20,408 bases of DNA from a virus. The position numbers were made by a program, and so were the translations under genes. Numbering within the stretch: position 1 is the first letter of the stretch; each line of letters begins with the position of its first letter. The notes below the pieces were generated by a model that saw nothing but the letters and a program-made list of their open reading frames with translations, had not been told where the DNA came from and ran no database searches. Location of the stretch: the IMG/VR virus record IMGVR_UViG_3300034198_002204, positions 1 to 20,408 of that record; one strand, given 5' to 3'. Positions 1 through 6,229 of this stretch are shown here, one piece after another.

Positions 1-395
1 GCAATGTCAAAGTTTGACTGGCGCAGCGTCGCAAACATCTTGTCGCCATACAAATCAAGAATGGCTTGCGCCTGTGGGCGTCGCTCAAACGGGATGTCCA
101 AGCCGGCATCAAGGCGACACCACTTGCGCTGTGGTGGAAATACAACAGACTGCAAGCGGTTGGCAAAGCGCTGGGTTGAGTTGATGGCGGTCGAGTCAAA
201 GACGCGCTGCATCTTCTTGCTGCCGGTGCTGCCACCTTCCCAGATGCCATACAGCTGGCGCTGTGGCAGGGCAAACTCATAGGCGTCTTGATAGAGCTGT
301 TGAAATTCGTCTTTCTTTTTCTGCGCCAGGTCTTGACGCTTGATGATCTGCTCAACAGTTAAGCGCATGCCACCGGTTGGTTTAGTCGTCGCCAT
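1..395 (-). CDS. Head-tail connector (portal) protein, N-terminal part
   Basis: The first 131 residues are visible; the rest lies beyond the left edge. The start is ATG at 395, giving MATTKPTGGMRLTVEQIIKR. The segment reading FQQLYQDAYEFALPQRQLY, and further on the stretch STAINSTQRFANRLQSVVFPP, are characteristic of the podovirus head-to-tail connecting protein family (T7 gp8-like). That family forms the dodecameric ring at the capsid vertex through which DNA is packaged and ejected. The start overlaps the end of the upstream Cys-rich gene by 14 bases, so the two are probably translationally coupled. Its place downstream of the terminase genes fits. The family call rests on motif recognition only. 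Confidence 0.85.
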   Translation of the reverse strand, partial: MATTKPTGGMRLTVEQIIKRQDLAQKKKDEFQQLYQDAYEFALPQRQLYGIWEGGSTGSKKMQRVFDSTAINSTQRFANRLQSVVFPPQRKWCRLDAGLDIPFERRPQAQAILDLYGDKMFATLRQSNFDI

Positions 396-846
396 TTTCT
401 TCTTCCTTTGCATCTGTAATCGGGCCACCTGGTTCCCATGTGTCGCATGTGCGCGAAGCCGTGCATGGAATATCCCACTCGGTGCAATAGCCACCGCCAT
501 CACCGGTGTCAACCCATGAAGGGTCCACCTCTGGCGGTGTCACTTGCTCATACTTCTTCATGCAGTCGTCAATGAATTTTGTTTTGACATAGTGGCCACA
601 GTTGCCGCACAGCATTTCGCGTGCTGCATATTCGCTGACATTCCACACCGCAGTCTTCTTCAACCAGAAAAACATCTCTGGTGCGCGTGGATTTGCCGGA
701 CCAAGGTTAGCTTTGATGATGCAGACGCGGTGATTGCGAATGCTCATCTGCTTGTTGCGCAACACCTCTGGGCATGTGCCCTCTGGCATCATCTTTTCGG
801 CATCATCTTCAAGCTCGACATTTTCGAGCATTCCTTTGGTTGCCAT
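382..846 (-). CDS. Cys-rich hypothetical protein upstream of portal
   Basis: This 154-residue acidic protein has eight cysteines (25, 42, 80, 83, 95, 121, 128, 134). They include a CGNC pair at 80-83 followed by C95, then the C121/C128/C134 group that ends in RTCDTWEPGGP. The spacing suggests a metal-binding or Fe-S-like fold, but I cannot assign a family. The N-terminus is acidic (MATKGMLENVELEDDAEKMM). It lies between the 55-residue DUF6496-like gene and the portal gene, in the packaging/head block, so a virion or assembly role is possible. The ATG at 846 is the only upstream start in frame that fits the neighbour spacing. Confidence 0.75.
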   Translation of the reverse strand: MATKGMLENVELEDDAEKMMPEGTCPEVLRNKQMSIRNHRVCIIKANLGPANPRAPEMFFWLKKTAVWNVSEYAAREMLCGNCGHYVKTKFIDDCMKKYEQVTPPEVDPSWVDTGDGGGYCTEWDIPCTASRTCDTWEPGGPITDAKEEENGDD

Positions 847-848
847 GG

Positions 849-1016
849 TCAGACCTTTGCTTCTTTCATCAATCCGTCTTTGCGTGCAGAGCGCTGCTCA
901 GACAAACCGATTGCGATTGCTTGCTTGCGGCTCGTAACCTTTTGGCCAGAGCTTGACTTGAGCTTTCCTGCTTTGTACTCGCTCATCACTTTTTCGACTT
1001 TGTCTGTCTTCATCAT
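849..1016 (-). CDS. Small basic DUF6496-like protein
   Basis: This 55-residue basic protein reads MMKTDKVEKVMSEYKAGKLK, then SSSGQKVTSRKQAIAIGLSEQR. The pattern of a short EYKxGxLxSxSG stretch followed by KVTSRKQAIAIGLSE is the hallmark of the small DUF6496-type family, common in phages and bacteria and of unknown function. Two ATGs compete: 1016, which overlaps the upstream stop as ATGA, and 1013, which sits 7 bases from a GGGAG ribosome-binding site. The protein is the same apart from one Met. It sits between the coiled-coil virion-like proteins and the Cys-rich gene. Confidence 0.75.
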   Translation of the reverse strand: MMKTDKVEKVMSEYKAGKLKSSSGQKVTSRKQAIAIGLSEQRSARKDGLMKEAKV

Positions 1017-1768
1017 CCAACTCCCAGTGTTTGTGTTGTGCCAAGCGAGCCGCCAGCGCTCATGCCACCGCCATAGCCAAGCGTTTGTGGTCCACCCGAT
1101 GCGGTTGCACCGGCCAACAGTGGCCTGGCCACAGTGCTGCGTGCAGCCTTCTTGCGTGCGACTTCTCTCTCAGCACCGGTGCGCTGAAAGCCCTCTGTTT
1201 CAATGCGCGTCTTCTCGGCTTGGGCAGCGGCTCTTTCTTCAAATGCCTTCTTCTCTGCGGCCAATCGCTCTTGCTCTGCCTTGGCTTGTTCAGCCATGGC
1301 TGCGGCTTCTTCTTGCATGCGCTTTTGCATGGCCTCGTAGTCGGCCTGCTGCTTCAAAATCACATCACGCTCTTGCTGTGCCAGCGCGTCAAGCTCGGCC
1401 TGCGCTTTTGTAAACGCCTGCTCATCAGCCAGGCGCGCTGCCTCTGCCTGCGCAGCTTCAATTTCCATCTGTGTTTTTGCTTTTGCAGCCTCGGCCTCTA
1501 ACTCAATGCGCGCCTGCTCTGTCGCGGTTCGCTGCTCATCCAAGAATTTATTGATTTCAACATCTTCAATGCCAGCGCCCTGCATGGCGATCACAGCGTT
1601 TTTGTAAAGCGGGTCAACCGTGGCAGGGTCAATTTTTGAAGAATAAGCAGGCGTCGCTTGAACTGGCGGCTCAACTGTGCCACCTGGGACTTGCAAGCCA
1701 ATAGGGATCGGTTGACCCTTGGCCCTCATCTCGTTGTATTGTTCTTGCGTTACATAGGCGACAGCCAT
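1013..1768 (-). CDS. Coiled-coil virion-associated protein candidate
   Basis: This 251-residue protein has three parts. The N-terminus (about 1-70) reads MAVAYVTQEQYNEMRAKGQP and is rich in Pro and Gly. An almost unbroken Ala/Glu/Lys/Gln helix (about 75-205) should form a long coiled coil. The Gly/Ser-rich C-terminal tail ends GGSLGTTQTLGVG. There is no catalytic motif, membrane segment or signal peptide. It follows another long coiled-coil protein with a 3-base gap and precedes the portal region, so a minor structural or DNA-ejection role is plausible. That role is inferred from composition and position; no homologous family was recognised. Confidence 0.75.
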   Translation of the reverse strand: MAVAYVTQEQYNEMRAKGQPIPIGLQVPGGTVEPPVQATPAYSSKIDPATVDPLYKNAVIAMQGAGIEDVEINKFLDEQRTATEQARIELEAEAAKAKTQMEIEAAQAEAARLADEQAFTKAQAELDALAQQERDVILKQQADYEAMQKRMQEEAAAMAEQAKAEQERLAAEKKAFEERAAAQAEKTRIETEGFQRTGAEREVARKKAARSTVARPLLAGATASGGPQTLGYGGGMSAGGSLGTTQTLGVG

Positions 1769-1771
1769 GGC

Positions 1772-2734
1772 TTACGCTCCCAACAAAGTTTTTTGCTGCT
1801 CTTCTTGAGTGATGCCAGTCTCTGGGTTGAGTCGAGCTTCAGACAACAGCGAGCGACGGCCACTGCGTCTGCGTGCTGTCATCTGCGCAGACTCGCGCTG
1901 CGCGATCTTGCGACGCTCTTCTTCAAGCGCTGCGGCCTGCGCGGTGGCCTGCTTCTCCATGGTGAGCTTTTGCTCTTCGTATTGCTTTTGCTGTTGCGCG
2001 AGCTGGGCTTGCGCCAGGTCAGCAGCCGATCTCTGCTGCGCTGTCAGGTCTTGCATCAGCTTGGCCTGCTGCTCTGCAGTCAGTTTGGTCTGCTCAAGAC
2101 GGGCAGCGGCATCAGCTTTTTGTTGCTCAAGTGTTGCGGCTTGTTGCTCACGCGACAGTTGCATTTGTTGCGATTGCTGCTCACGCGACTTTTGCGCCTC
2201 AAGTGCTGCAGCATCTCTGCTTTTTTGAGCTTCGGCTGCTGCGATTTCACGGCTTTTCTGAGCTTCAGCGGCGGCAGCTTCACGCGCTTTGCGTGCTTCT
2301 TCAATGGCCGTTGCTTGTGCTTGTGCTGCTTGCTCGCGTGCCGCTTGAGCATTGCTCAATGATGCGCGTGTCACATCAACACCAGCGCCAATTTTTGCTC
2401 CAGTCACAGCGCCAGCCGGTCCACCAACCAAAAAGCCAACACCACCACCAACAATCGTGCCGGTAAAACTCTTAAGCGACAAGAACTCAGCCTCGCCAGT
2501 CTCTGGGTTTTTGCTGTTTTTCTCATGGCCGACGGTGTAGTTGTCAATGCTTGTGCCAAGCGCTTCAAAACCCTGGGCCAATGCCTTGCGCATCTCTGGG
2601 TTGTTGGCCAATTCAACCGGCACAACAATCTCACCCTTGGCCACATGCGCCATCATGCTGTCATTGCCACGGCCATCAGCTGCAGCTTCTTTCAACAACG
2701 CACGCTTTTCACGGTTCTTCACAGTTTGTTTCAT
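1772..2734 (-). CDS. Internal virion / ejection-type coiled-coil protein candidate
   Basis: This 320-residue protein opens with a basic stretch. The segment GRGNDSMMAHVAKGEIVVP (21-39) is a short motif I associate with phage internal virion proteins. Residues 92-118 form a glycine-zipper-like hydrophobic segment (VGGGVGFLVGGPAGAVTGAK). Residues about 130-285 are a long Ala/Gln/Glu coiled coil with 11-residue repeats based on AEAQKSREIAA. The tail contains ARRRSGRRSLLSEARL, a short Arg/Leu motif also seen at the C-termini of podovirus virion proteins. The mix of a membrane-active segment and a long helix suits a protein ejected with DNA, but that role is inferred. It starts a new unit after the gap downstream of terL. 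Confidence 0.75.
   Translation of the reverse strand: MKQTVKNREKRALLKEAAADGRGNDSMMAHVAKGEIVVPVELANNPEMRKALAQGFEALGTSIDNYTVGHEKNSKNPETGEAEFLSLKSFTGTIVGGGVGFLVGGPAGAVTGAKIGAGVDVTRASLSNAQAAREQAAQAQATAIEEARKAREAAAAEAQKSREIAAAEAQKSRDAAALEAQKSREQQSQQMQLSREQQAATLEQQKADAAARLEQTKLTAEQQAKLMQDLTAQQRSAADLAQAQLAQQQKQYEEQKLTMEKQATAQAAALEEERRKIAQRESAQMTARRRSGRRSLLSEARLNPETGITQEEQQKTLLGA
2147..2278 (-). repeat. 33-bp tandem repeats encoding 11-residue coiled-coil units
   Basis: Four degenerate 33-base units encode the 11-residue series AAAEAQKSREI / AAAEAQKSRDA / AALEAQKSREQ / QSQQMQLSREQ. An 11-residue (hendecad) period is typical of right-handed or nearly straight coiled coils. The first three units are the most alike, which suggests recent expansion by slippage or unequal recombination. 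Confidence 0.65.
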
Positions 2735-2816
2735 TTAGCACCCCAGCAGTTCAATTTCAACCGATTCTATTGGATTCTGTACAACGCGCAATGGTCTGAT
2801 ATACGCAAGATATACA
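2735..2816 (-). promoter_or_regulatory. Intergenic gap with two GTATATC elements; possible leftward promoter
   Basis: This gap between the terL stop and the next start is one of the few non-coding gaps in the leftward block. Read leftward it has two GTATATC elements 11 bases apart (2809-2815 and 2798-2804). The second could act as a -10-like TATATC, with a weak TTGGTT about 15 bases upstream. No hairpin followed by a T-run was seen. A promoter or phage-specific control site driving the virion genes is the simplest reading, but the -35 match is poor. Confidence 0.35.
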
Positions 2817-4370
2817 TCAACCAAACACATCGAAGTCAAGGCTGGCCACGGTTTGCTGCATTGGCCGGCCACCGAGCTGGTGGGTGCGGGTCATGCGGTT
2901 GTATTCACCACCGCCCAGCATCAAGTACCCAAATGAGTCACCAATGTGTGAGTGTTCGTTCTTGTTTGGCGCGTCCCTGAAGCGTTCTTGGCCAGCACCC
3001 ACCGCCACGCGCTTGAAGTGATACCCACCGCCCAGCGCTTTGCGCAGCAGTTTGCACTCGCGGTTGACAATCAGCCCTGGCTGGCCTTTGATCAGTCGCT
3101 GCATGGGGGCTGCAGACGCCTCGCGACGCACTTTGAAGTCGTTGCTCGCGGTCGGCTGCGCACGCAGGCCCAGTGTTCGCAGGAATTCAAAGGCTGTCAC
3201 CTCATAAATGGCGTCACGCGCCTGGCCAGCGGGGTCACCCCACACCAAAACCTGGTGATTTGGGTAGCGCTGGTTCAATTCGGCCAGCAGCTGCATGCCA
3301 AAACGCTCAAGGCCCATGTCAAATGTCACAATTTCCTGGTGAATTTGCCACTGGCCACTGGGCATGCGCTGGCCAATGGTGGCCGCAGGCGTCAAACCGA
3401 AGTCAAGACCGATCTGAATCGGCACGGTCGGGTCAACAACCGTGTCGCCAGACATGGTCGAGTCGTCATATTCTGGCCAGACGGGTCTGCCCTCCTGCAC
3501 ATAGGTGTATTCGCCACCGGCATAGCAGCGAATCCAGTCCAAATTCTTGCCAAGCAGCATCTGCGGGTAGTAGCCAGATGGCAGGTTGTTCAAATTCTCA
3601 GCCTTGGGGTTGATCTTCCACCACTTGCCGGCGCTGAAAATGTGGTCGTTGGCCTCTGGCATGTCAGGCAAGTCGTCGGTGTCCACAGCCACCACGCCGC
3701 CAGGCTGCTTCCAAAACTTCCAAGCGTACTTGCCGGTCATCTTTTCTTTCTCAGCCATGTTGTGCCACCAGTGGTCATCGTCCATGGGGTTGGTGTCCAT
3801 CAGAATGCCGTGCCAAGTCGCGCCGCCATCGCGCTTTGTTGGGTATCGGCCAACGCGGTGGGTCAGGCCGTCGATCACAGCTTTGGGCAGCTCACGCGCC
3901 TCGTTGACCCACGCACCTGAAAGCTCAAGCGACAGCAGTTTGCGCACATCTTTTGGTTGATCAAGGGCCAAGAAGATCACCTCAAGGTCCAGGCCAGGCG
4001 CACCGTCGCGCTCTGGTAGCCGGATGTGGTGGGTGATCGGCGGCGTCCACAGCATCGGGCCGAAGGTTGACTCGGGGAATAAGTCCAGCCAGGTCTTGAT
4101 GGTGGTGGTCTTCAGCATTGGGTAGCTGTTGCGCACCACGGCCCAGCGGCTGTATCTGATGTTGTCAATGGGTGACGGCTTTTGCTGCACGGCCTTGATG
4201 AAAATCTTGCCGCAGCACCCGTATGACTTGCCGGACCCCACCGGACCCATCAAACCCTGCACGAAGGCATTGGACTGGATGAAGTCGTAGATCACCGGAG
4301 ACTGGCTGAAGTCGAGCTTTAGACCGGTTGGCGCGATGGCCTTGTCACTTTGTTCTTTTGTTCTTGCCAT
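2817..4370 (-). CDS. terL: Terminase large subunit (packaging ATPase/nuclease)
   Basis: This 517-residue terminase large subunit drives DNA into the prohead and cuts the concatemer. The ATPase domain carries Walker A GPVGSGKS at 42-49 and a Walker B-like strand ending GAWVNEARE, with E157 as the likely catalytic glutamate. The C-terminal RNase H-fold nuclease has its acidic residues in IGLDFG (D323), VWGDPAG (D379) and HIGDSFG (D478). All core motifs look intact and the length is normal. The start is ATG at 4370 and overlaps the upstream gene by 26 bases. It follows TerS after two small genes and precedes the portal block. Confidence 0.95.
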   Translation of the reverse strand: MARTKEQSDKAIAPTGLKLDFSQSPVIYDFIQSNAFVQGLMGPVGSGKSYGCCGKIFIKAVQQKPSPIDNIRYSRWAVVRNSYPMLKTTTIKTWLDLFPESTFGPMLWTPPITHHIRLPERDGAPGLDLEVIFLALDQPKDVRKLLSLELSGAWVNEARELPKAVIDGLTHRVGRYPTKRDGGATWHGILMDTNPMDDDHWWHNMAEKEKMTGKYAWKFWKQPGGVVAVDTDDLPDMPEANDHIFSAGKWWKINPKAENLNNLPSGYYPQMLLGKNLDWIRCYAGGEYTYVQEGRPVWPEYDDSTMSGDTVVDPTVPIQIGLDFGLTPAATIGQRMPSGQWQIHQEIVTFDMGLERFGMQLLAELNQRYPNHQVLVWGDPAGQARDAIYEVTAFEFLRTLGLRAQPTASNDFKVRREASAAPMQRLIKGQPGLIVNRECKLLRKALGGGYHFKRVAVGAGQERFRDAPNKNEHSHIGDSFGYLMLGGGEYNRMTRTHQLGGRPMQQTVASLDFDVFG

Positions 4371-4638
4371 TTTTGTCTTTCTTTGCAGTTAAGATTTTCA
4401 TCAGGTCATCAACATGGAAACGCCTGGGGTCGCCAGCCAGCAGCGCTGACTTCTCGCTGACCGGCACACCCAGCGACAACTCACGGCCTTGAGCACGCGC
4501 ATTGTTGACCACCTTGCTCTGAGACTTGCTGTATGTCGCAGCCTTGTTCAGCTCGGTCCAGTCAATCGGACATTGCCAATTCTTGTTGAACGGCGACAGC
4601 GGGTTGTCACTTCGCTTGGTCATACAGCAGACAGTCAT
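4345..4638 (-). CDS. Small hypothetical protein between TerS and TerL
   Basis: This 97-residue protein is basic at the C-terminus (ILTAKKDKNGKNKRTK). It has no recognisable domain, membrane segment or signal peptide. The middle part (NWQCPIDWTELNKAATYSKS) gives no family. Two ATGs are possible, 4638 and 4623 (MTKRSDNPLSPF). Neither has a good ribosome-binding site, so expression may depend on coupling to the upstream gene, which it overlaps. Its end overlaps terL by 26 bases. A packaging accessory role is suggested by position only. Confidence 0.6.
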   Translation of the reverse strand: MTVCCMTKRSDNPLSPFNKNWQCPIDWTELNKAATYSKSQSKVVNNARAQGRELSLGVPVSEKSALLAGDPRRFHVDDLMKILTAKKDKNGKNKRTK

Positions 4639-4804
4639 CAGGCAAAGGCCCGTTCTTGTACGCCATCAGCTTACCGTCAATGACGCAGGCCAGCGGCTCA
4701 CGCCTTGAGTCATCCTCAATGGCTTGACAAAGAATCTGATCAGCCAGCTTGTAGTCACGGTTGTCCATCGCTTCAAGCGCGTCTTGCATTGCTTTGATAC
4801 TCAT
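4607..4804 (-). CDS. Small acidic hypothetical protein
   Basis: This 65-residue protein begins MSIKAMQDALEAMDNRDYKL and looks mainly helical and acidic in its first half. It ends with PLPDDCLLYDQAK. Its start overlaps the TerS stop as ATGA (4801-4804), a sign of translational coupling, and its end overlaps the next gene. I do not recognise a family. The coding call rests on the overlap pattern and normal composition. Confidence 0.65.
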   Translation of the reverse strand: MSIKAMQDALEAMDNRDYKLADQILCQAIEDDSRREPLACVIDGKLMAYKNGPLPDDCLLYDQAK

Positions 4805-5229
4805 TCACCACCCCTTGCTTGGTCCGGCGAGATGACATTCACATCAATCACGCTCGGTTTGTCATTGCCGTCATCTGGGTTGTCCAGCAGACCACTGGCC
4901 TTGGCCAGCAGACGCAGCACACCCACCTTGTCATACAGCTCAATGTCCAGCGTGTTGTTGCCGTCCTTGTCTGTCTTCACGCTGATTTTCTTGATGGACT
5001 GCAGTGCATGCTCTGGTATCTTGGAGCTGGGTTTCACAGTGATGTTGCCGTGCTCATCCCACTCCATGATGTCAGTCAGCTTGGTGTTAGCCATGCACAG
5101 CAGTGCGTAGGCGACAGCCTCACGGTTGGCGACAATCGTGCTGCTGCGCTCAAGTCGGCGCTGAACCGACCTGATGCCACCCCAGTTCTTCATGCTGGGG
5201 ATTTGCTCAGAGACTCTGCTTTTAGTCAT
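4801..5229 (-). CDS. terS: Terminase small subunit
   Basis: This 142-residue protein matches the Terminase_2-like small subunit pattern. There is a helical segment AVAYALLCMANTKLTDIMEW (38-57), then GNITVKPSSKIPEHALQSIKKISVK (given here in outline, 61-85) with an alternating strand/helix, and finally ELYDKVGVLRLLAKASGLL (97-115). Small subunits bind phage DNA and regulate the large subunit's nuclease. The usual N-terminal helix-turn-helix is not obvious and may be short here. It lies two small genes upstream of terL. Its start overlaps the upstream SSB-like gene stop by one base (TGATG). Confidence 0.75.
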   Translation of the reverse strand: MTKSRVSEQIPSMKNWGGIRSVQRRLERSSTIVANREAVAYALLCMANTKLTDIMEWDEHGNITVKPSSKIPEHALQSIKKISVKTDKDGNNTLDIELYDKVGVLRLLAKASGLLDNPDDGNDKPSVIDVNVISPDQARGGE

Positions 5230-5531
5230 CAGAATGGGATGTCGTCATCAGTGTCAGGCATGTACGCATTGGCCTTGGCCTTGTTGTGCGCATCAAGCGG
5301 CGGCACTCCACCACCAGGCAAATTGCTGCCACCAGTCATCGGTTGCACCAACTCACCAATGCTGATGCTCAGCCACGCAGCACCAGCAGCAGTCTGCTTC
5401 TTCCAGCACGACAGCCAACGCACCTCACCGTTTGGCAGCATCACCTTGCCCTTCAGGTCTGGGTGCGTGTCCTTCTCCTTGCGGTCATTCTTGAACAGCG
5501 ATCCGCTGCCAGCTCTCATCTCATACGCCAT
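5229..5531 (-). CDS. SSB-like single-strand DNA-binding protein candidate
   Basis: This 100-residue protein has a compact N-terminal part (1-60) reading MAYEMRAGSGSLFKN and later GKVMLPNGEVRWLSCWKKQ, with alternating strands consistent with a small OB-like fold. A Gly/Pro-rich linker (66-80) follows. The extreme C-terminus is DTDDDIPF, whose last six residues equal the acidic tail of E. coli SSB that recruits SSB partners. A role in binding phage single strands or competing for host SSB partners is therefore likely, but the fold is inferred. The start has a strong ribosome-binding site (AAAGGAG, 6 bases upstream) after a short intergenic gap. Confidence 0.7.
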   Translation of the reverse strand: MAYEMRAGSGSLFKNDRKEKDTHPDLKGKVMLPNGEVRWLSCWKKQTAAGAAWLSISIGELVQPMTGGSNLPGGGVPPLDAHNKAKANAYMPDTDDDIPF

Positions 5532-5591
5532 GTCTTACTCCTTTTGGTTGATATACAAATTATGCACAAGCTCACAGCTTGTTTTCGTCAA
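5532..5591 (-). promoter_or_regulatory. Promoter/operator candidate upstream of the SSB-like gene
   Basis: The leftward strand shows GTATATC at 5550-5556, CATAAT at 5559-5564, and a perfect dyad ACAAGCT-N3-AGCTTGT at 5566-5582. A TTGACG lies at 5586-5591, 21 bases upstream of CATAAT. That spacer is longer than usual and contains the dyad, which resembles promoters whose activator reshapes a long spacer. The dyad overlaps the 3' end of the upstream gene. It could drive the SSB-like, TerS and TerL genes separately from the early block. Confidence 0.35.
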
Positions 5592-5874
5592 GGCGGTGGT
5601 CACCGCACCAGTCGGTCATGTAGACCACGGGATAGCCACCCATGGTCGGCGCATGCCGTCGGCAGCGGCCCACCTCATGCGACTTCACGGTGACAGTCAG
5701 TGCTTGCGGCTCCTTGCTGACAAACCAAATACAGGTCTTGCAGCGCATGCCACTTGAGCGATGCACCCATGGGTCGGCACTCTGTTTGGCAGAGACATCA
5801 ATGCGTCTGGCCGCTTGCTCTGGCATTGGCTCTGGGCGTGGGATGTATTGGCCTGGTTGTGTTTGTTCAATCAT
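5572..5874 (-). CDS. Zinc-ribbon-like small phage protein
   Basis: This 100-residue protein has a flexible N-terminus (MIEQTQPGQYIPRPEPMPEQ). A metal-site pattern follows: CKTC at 45-48, C71 with H74 (GRCRRHAP), and WCGDH at 89-93. Four cysteines plus two histidines suggest a zinc-binding fold. Similar short Cys/His proteins are common in phage early operons without a known role. The ATG at 5874 has AAAGG 8 bases upstream. The start overlaps the preceding doubtful open frame by 8 bases. The gene ends at the dyad upstream of the SSB-like gene. Confidence 0.7.
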   Translation of the reverse strand: MIEQTQPGQYIPRPEPMPEQAARRIDVSAKQSADPWVHRSSGMRCKTCIWFVSKEPQALTVTVKSHEVGRCRRHAPTMGGYPVVYMTDWCGDHRLDENKL

Positions 5875-6229
5875 GGGAAAAGCCTTTCAATGAAAAAGTG
5901 GGGGAAAAATTGGGGGGAGTCCCCGCACCGCTAGGTGTGGGGTAGGGGGGCAAAGGGTCGCTTTGTCCGCGAGCGTGACGCGGCGCGATACCGTGCGCGT
6001 TGACGGGCGCGTTGTTGTGCGCTCGCGCCCATGGGTGACACGCTGCGATACCCCCTGCTGCGCACACGGCAGACACCTGTACAAAACCCATACGCTCGTC
6101 TGCGATTTGGACAGATGCGATTAAACGGCCTACAACGCGCTGAAGCACTGAGTGGCTACCCTTGCCTAGACAAACGGTTTTACCCGCCTTCCTGCGCCTT
6201 CCAGACGCCTTCCTGATGCCTTCGGTCAT
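5867..6229 (-). CDS. Doubtful open frame over the structured GC-rich segment
   Basis: A 120-codon frame starts with an ATGA overlap at the replication-gene stop and ends 8 bases inside the next gene, a position that fits a real gene. Its protein is unusual: Arg/Lys-rich at the start (RKASGRRRKAGK), then rich in His, Ala, Pro and Gly (HPWARAHNNAPVNAHG), with no domain. The DNA holds several hairpins and phased repeats. The frame may be a by-product of a non-coding origin or RNA segment. Alternatively it is a real, fast-evolving protein. I favour non-coding. Confidence 0.3.
   Translation of the reverse strand: MTEGIRKASGRRRKAGKTVCLGKGSHSVLQRVVGRLIASVQIADERMGFVQVSAVCAAGGIAACHPWARAHNNAPVNAHGIAPRHARGQSDPLPPYPTPSGAGTPPNFSPTFSLKGFSHD
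5921..5942 (+). repeat. Hairpin with 9-bp arms and GCTA loop
   Basis: CCCCGCACC, loop GCTA, GGTGTGGGG. The rightward RNA would pair all nine positions (one G-U). The leftward RNA has one A-C mismatch. No T-run follows, so it is not a classical terminator. It neighbours other GC-rich inverted repeats in the same segment. Confidence 0.5.
5951..5965. repeat. Short inverted repeat CAAAG-N5-CTTTG
   Basis: A perfect 5-bp inverted repeat with a GGTCG loop lies within the structured segment, 8 bases from the preceding hairpin. Confidence 0.35.
6005..6030. repeat. GC stem: GGGCGCG-N12-CGCGCCC
   Basis: A perfect 7-bp all-GC inverted repeat with a 12-base spacer. It would form a stable stem on either strand and belongs to the hairpin cluster downstream of the replication gene. 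Confidence 0.5.
6185..6224. repeat. Phased CGCCTTCC iteron-like repeats
   Basis: Three exact copies of CGCCTTCC (6185-6192, 6195-6202, 6206-6213) are followed by a degenerate TGCCTTCG (6217-6224). Starts are 10, 11 and 11 bases apart, close to one DNA turn, so the copies lie on one face of the helix. They sit immediately downstream of the replication-gene stop. The phasing suggests a protein-binding array, but no binding protein is proven. Confidence 0.5.

Noticed and set aside
544-1413. Long rightward frame of 289 codons
   Set aside because: It is antisense to three leftward genes with family or composition support; its product is Cys/Leu/His-rich, typical of a shadow frame.
2952-3920. Long rightward frame of 322 codons across terL
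   Set aside because: It is the complement of intact terminase motifs, with no independent domain or ribosome site.
5566-5590. Rightward intrinsic terminator (ACAAGCT hairpin followed by TTTT)
   Set aside because: The stem is short, the T-run is only four, and no rightward gene ends here; a DNA-binding dyad is more likely.
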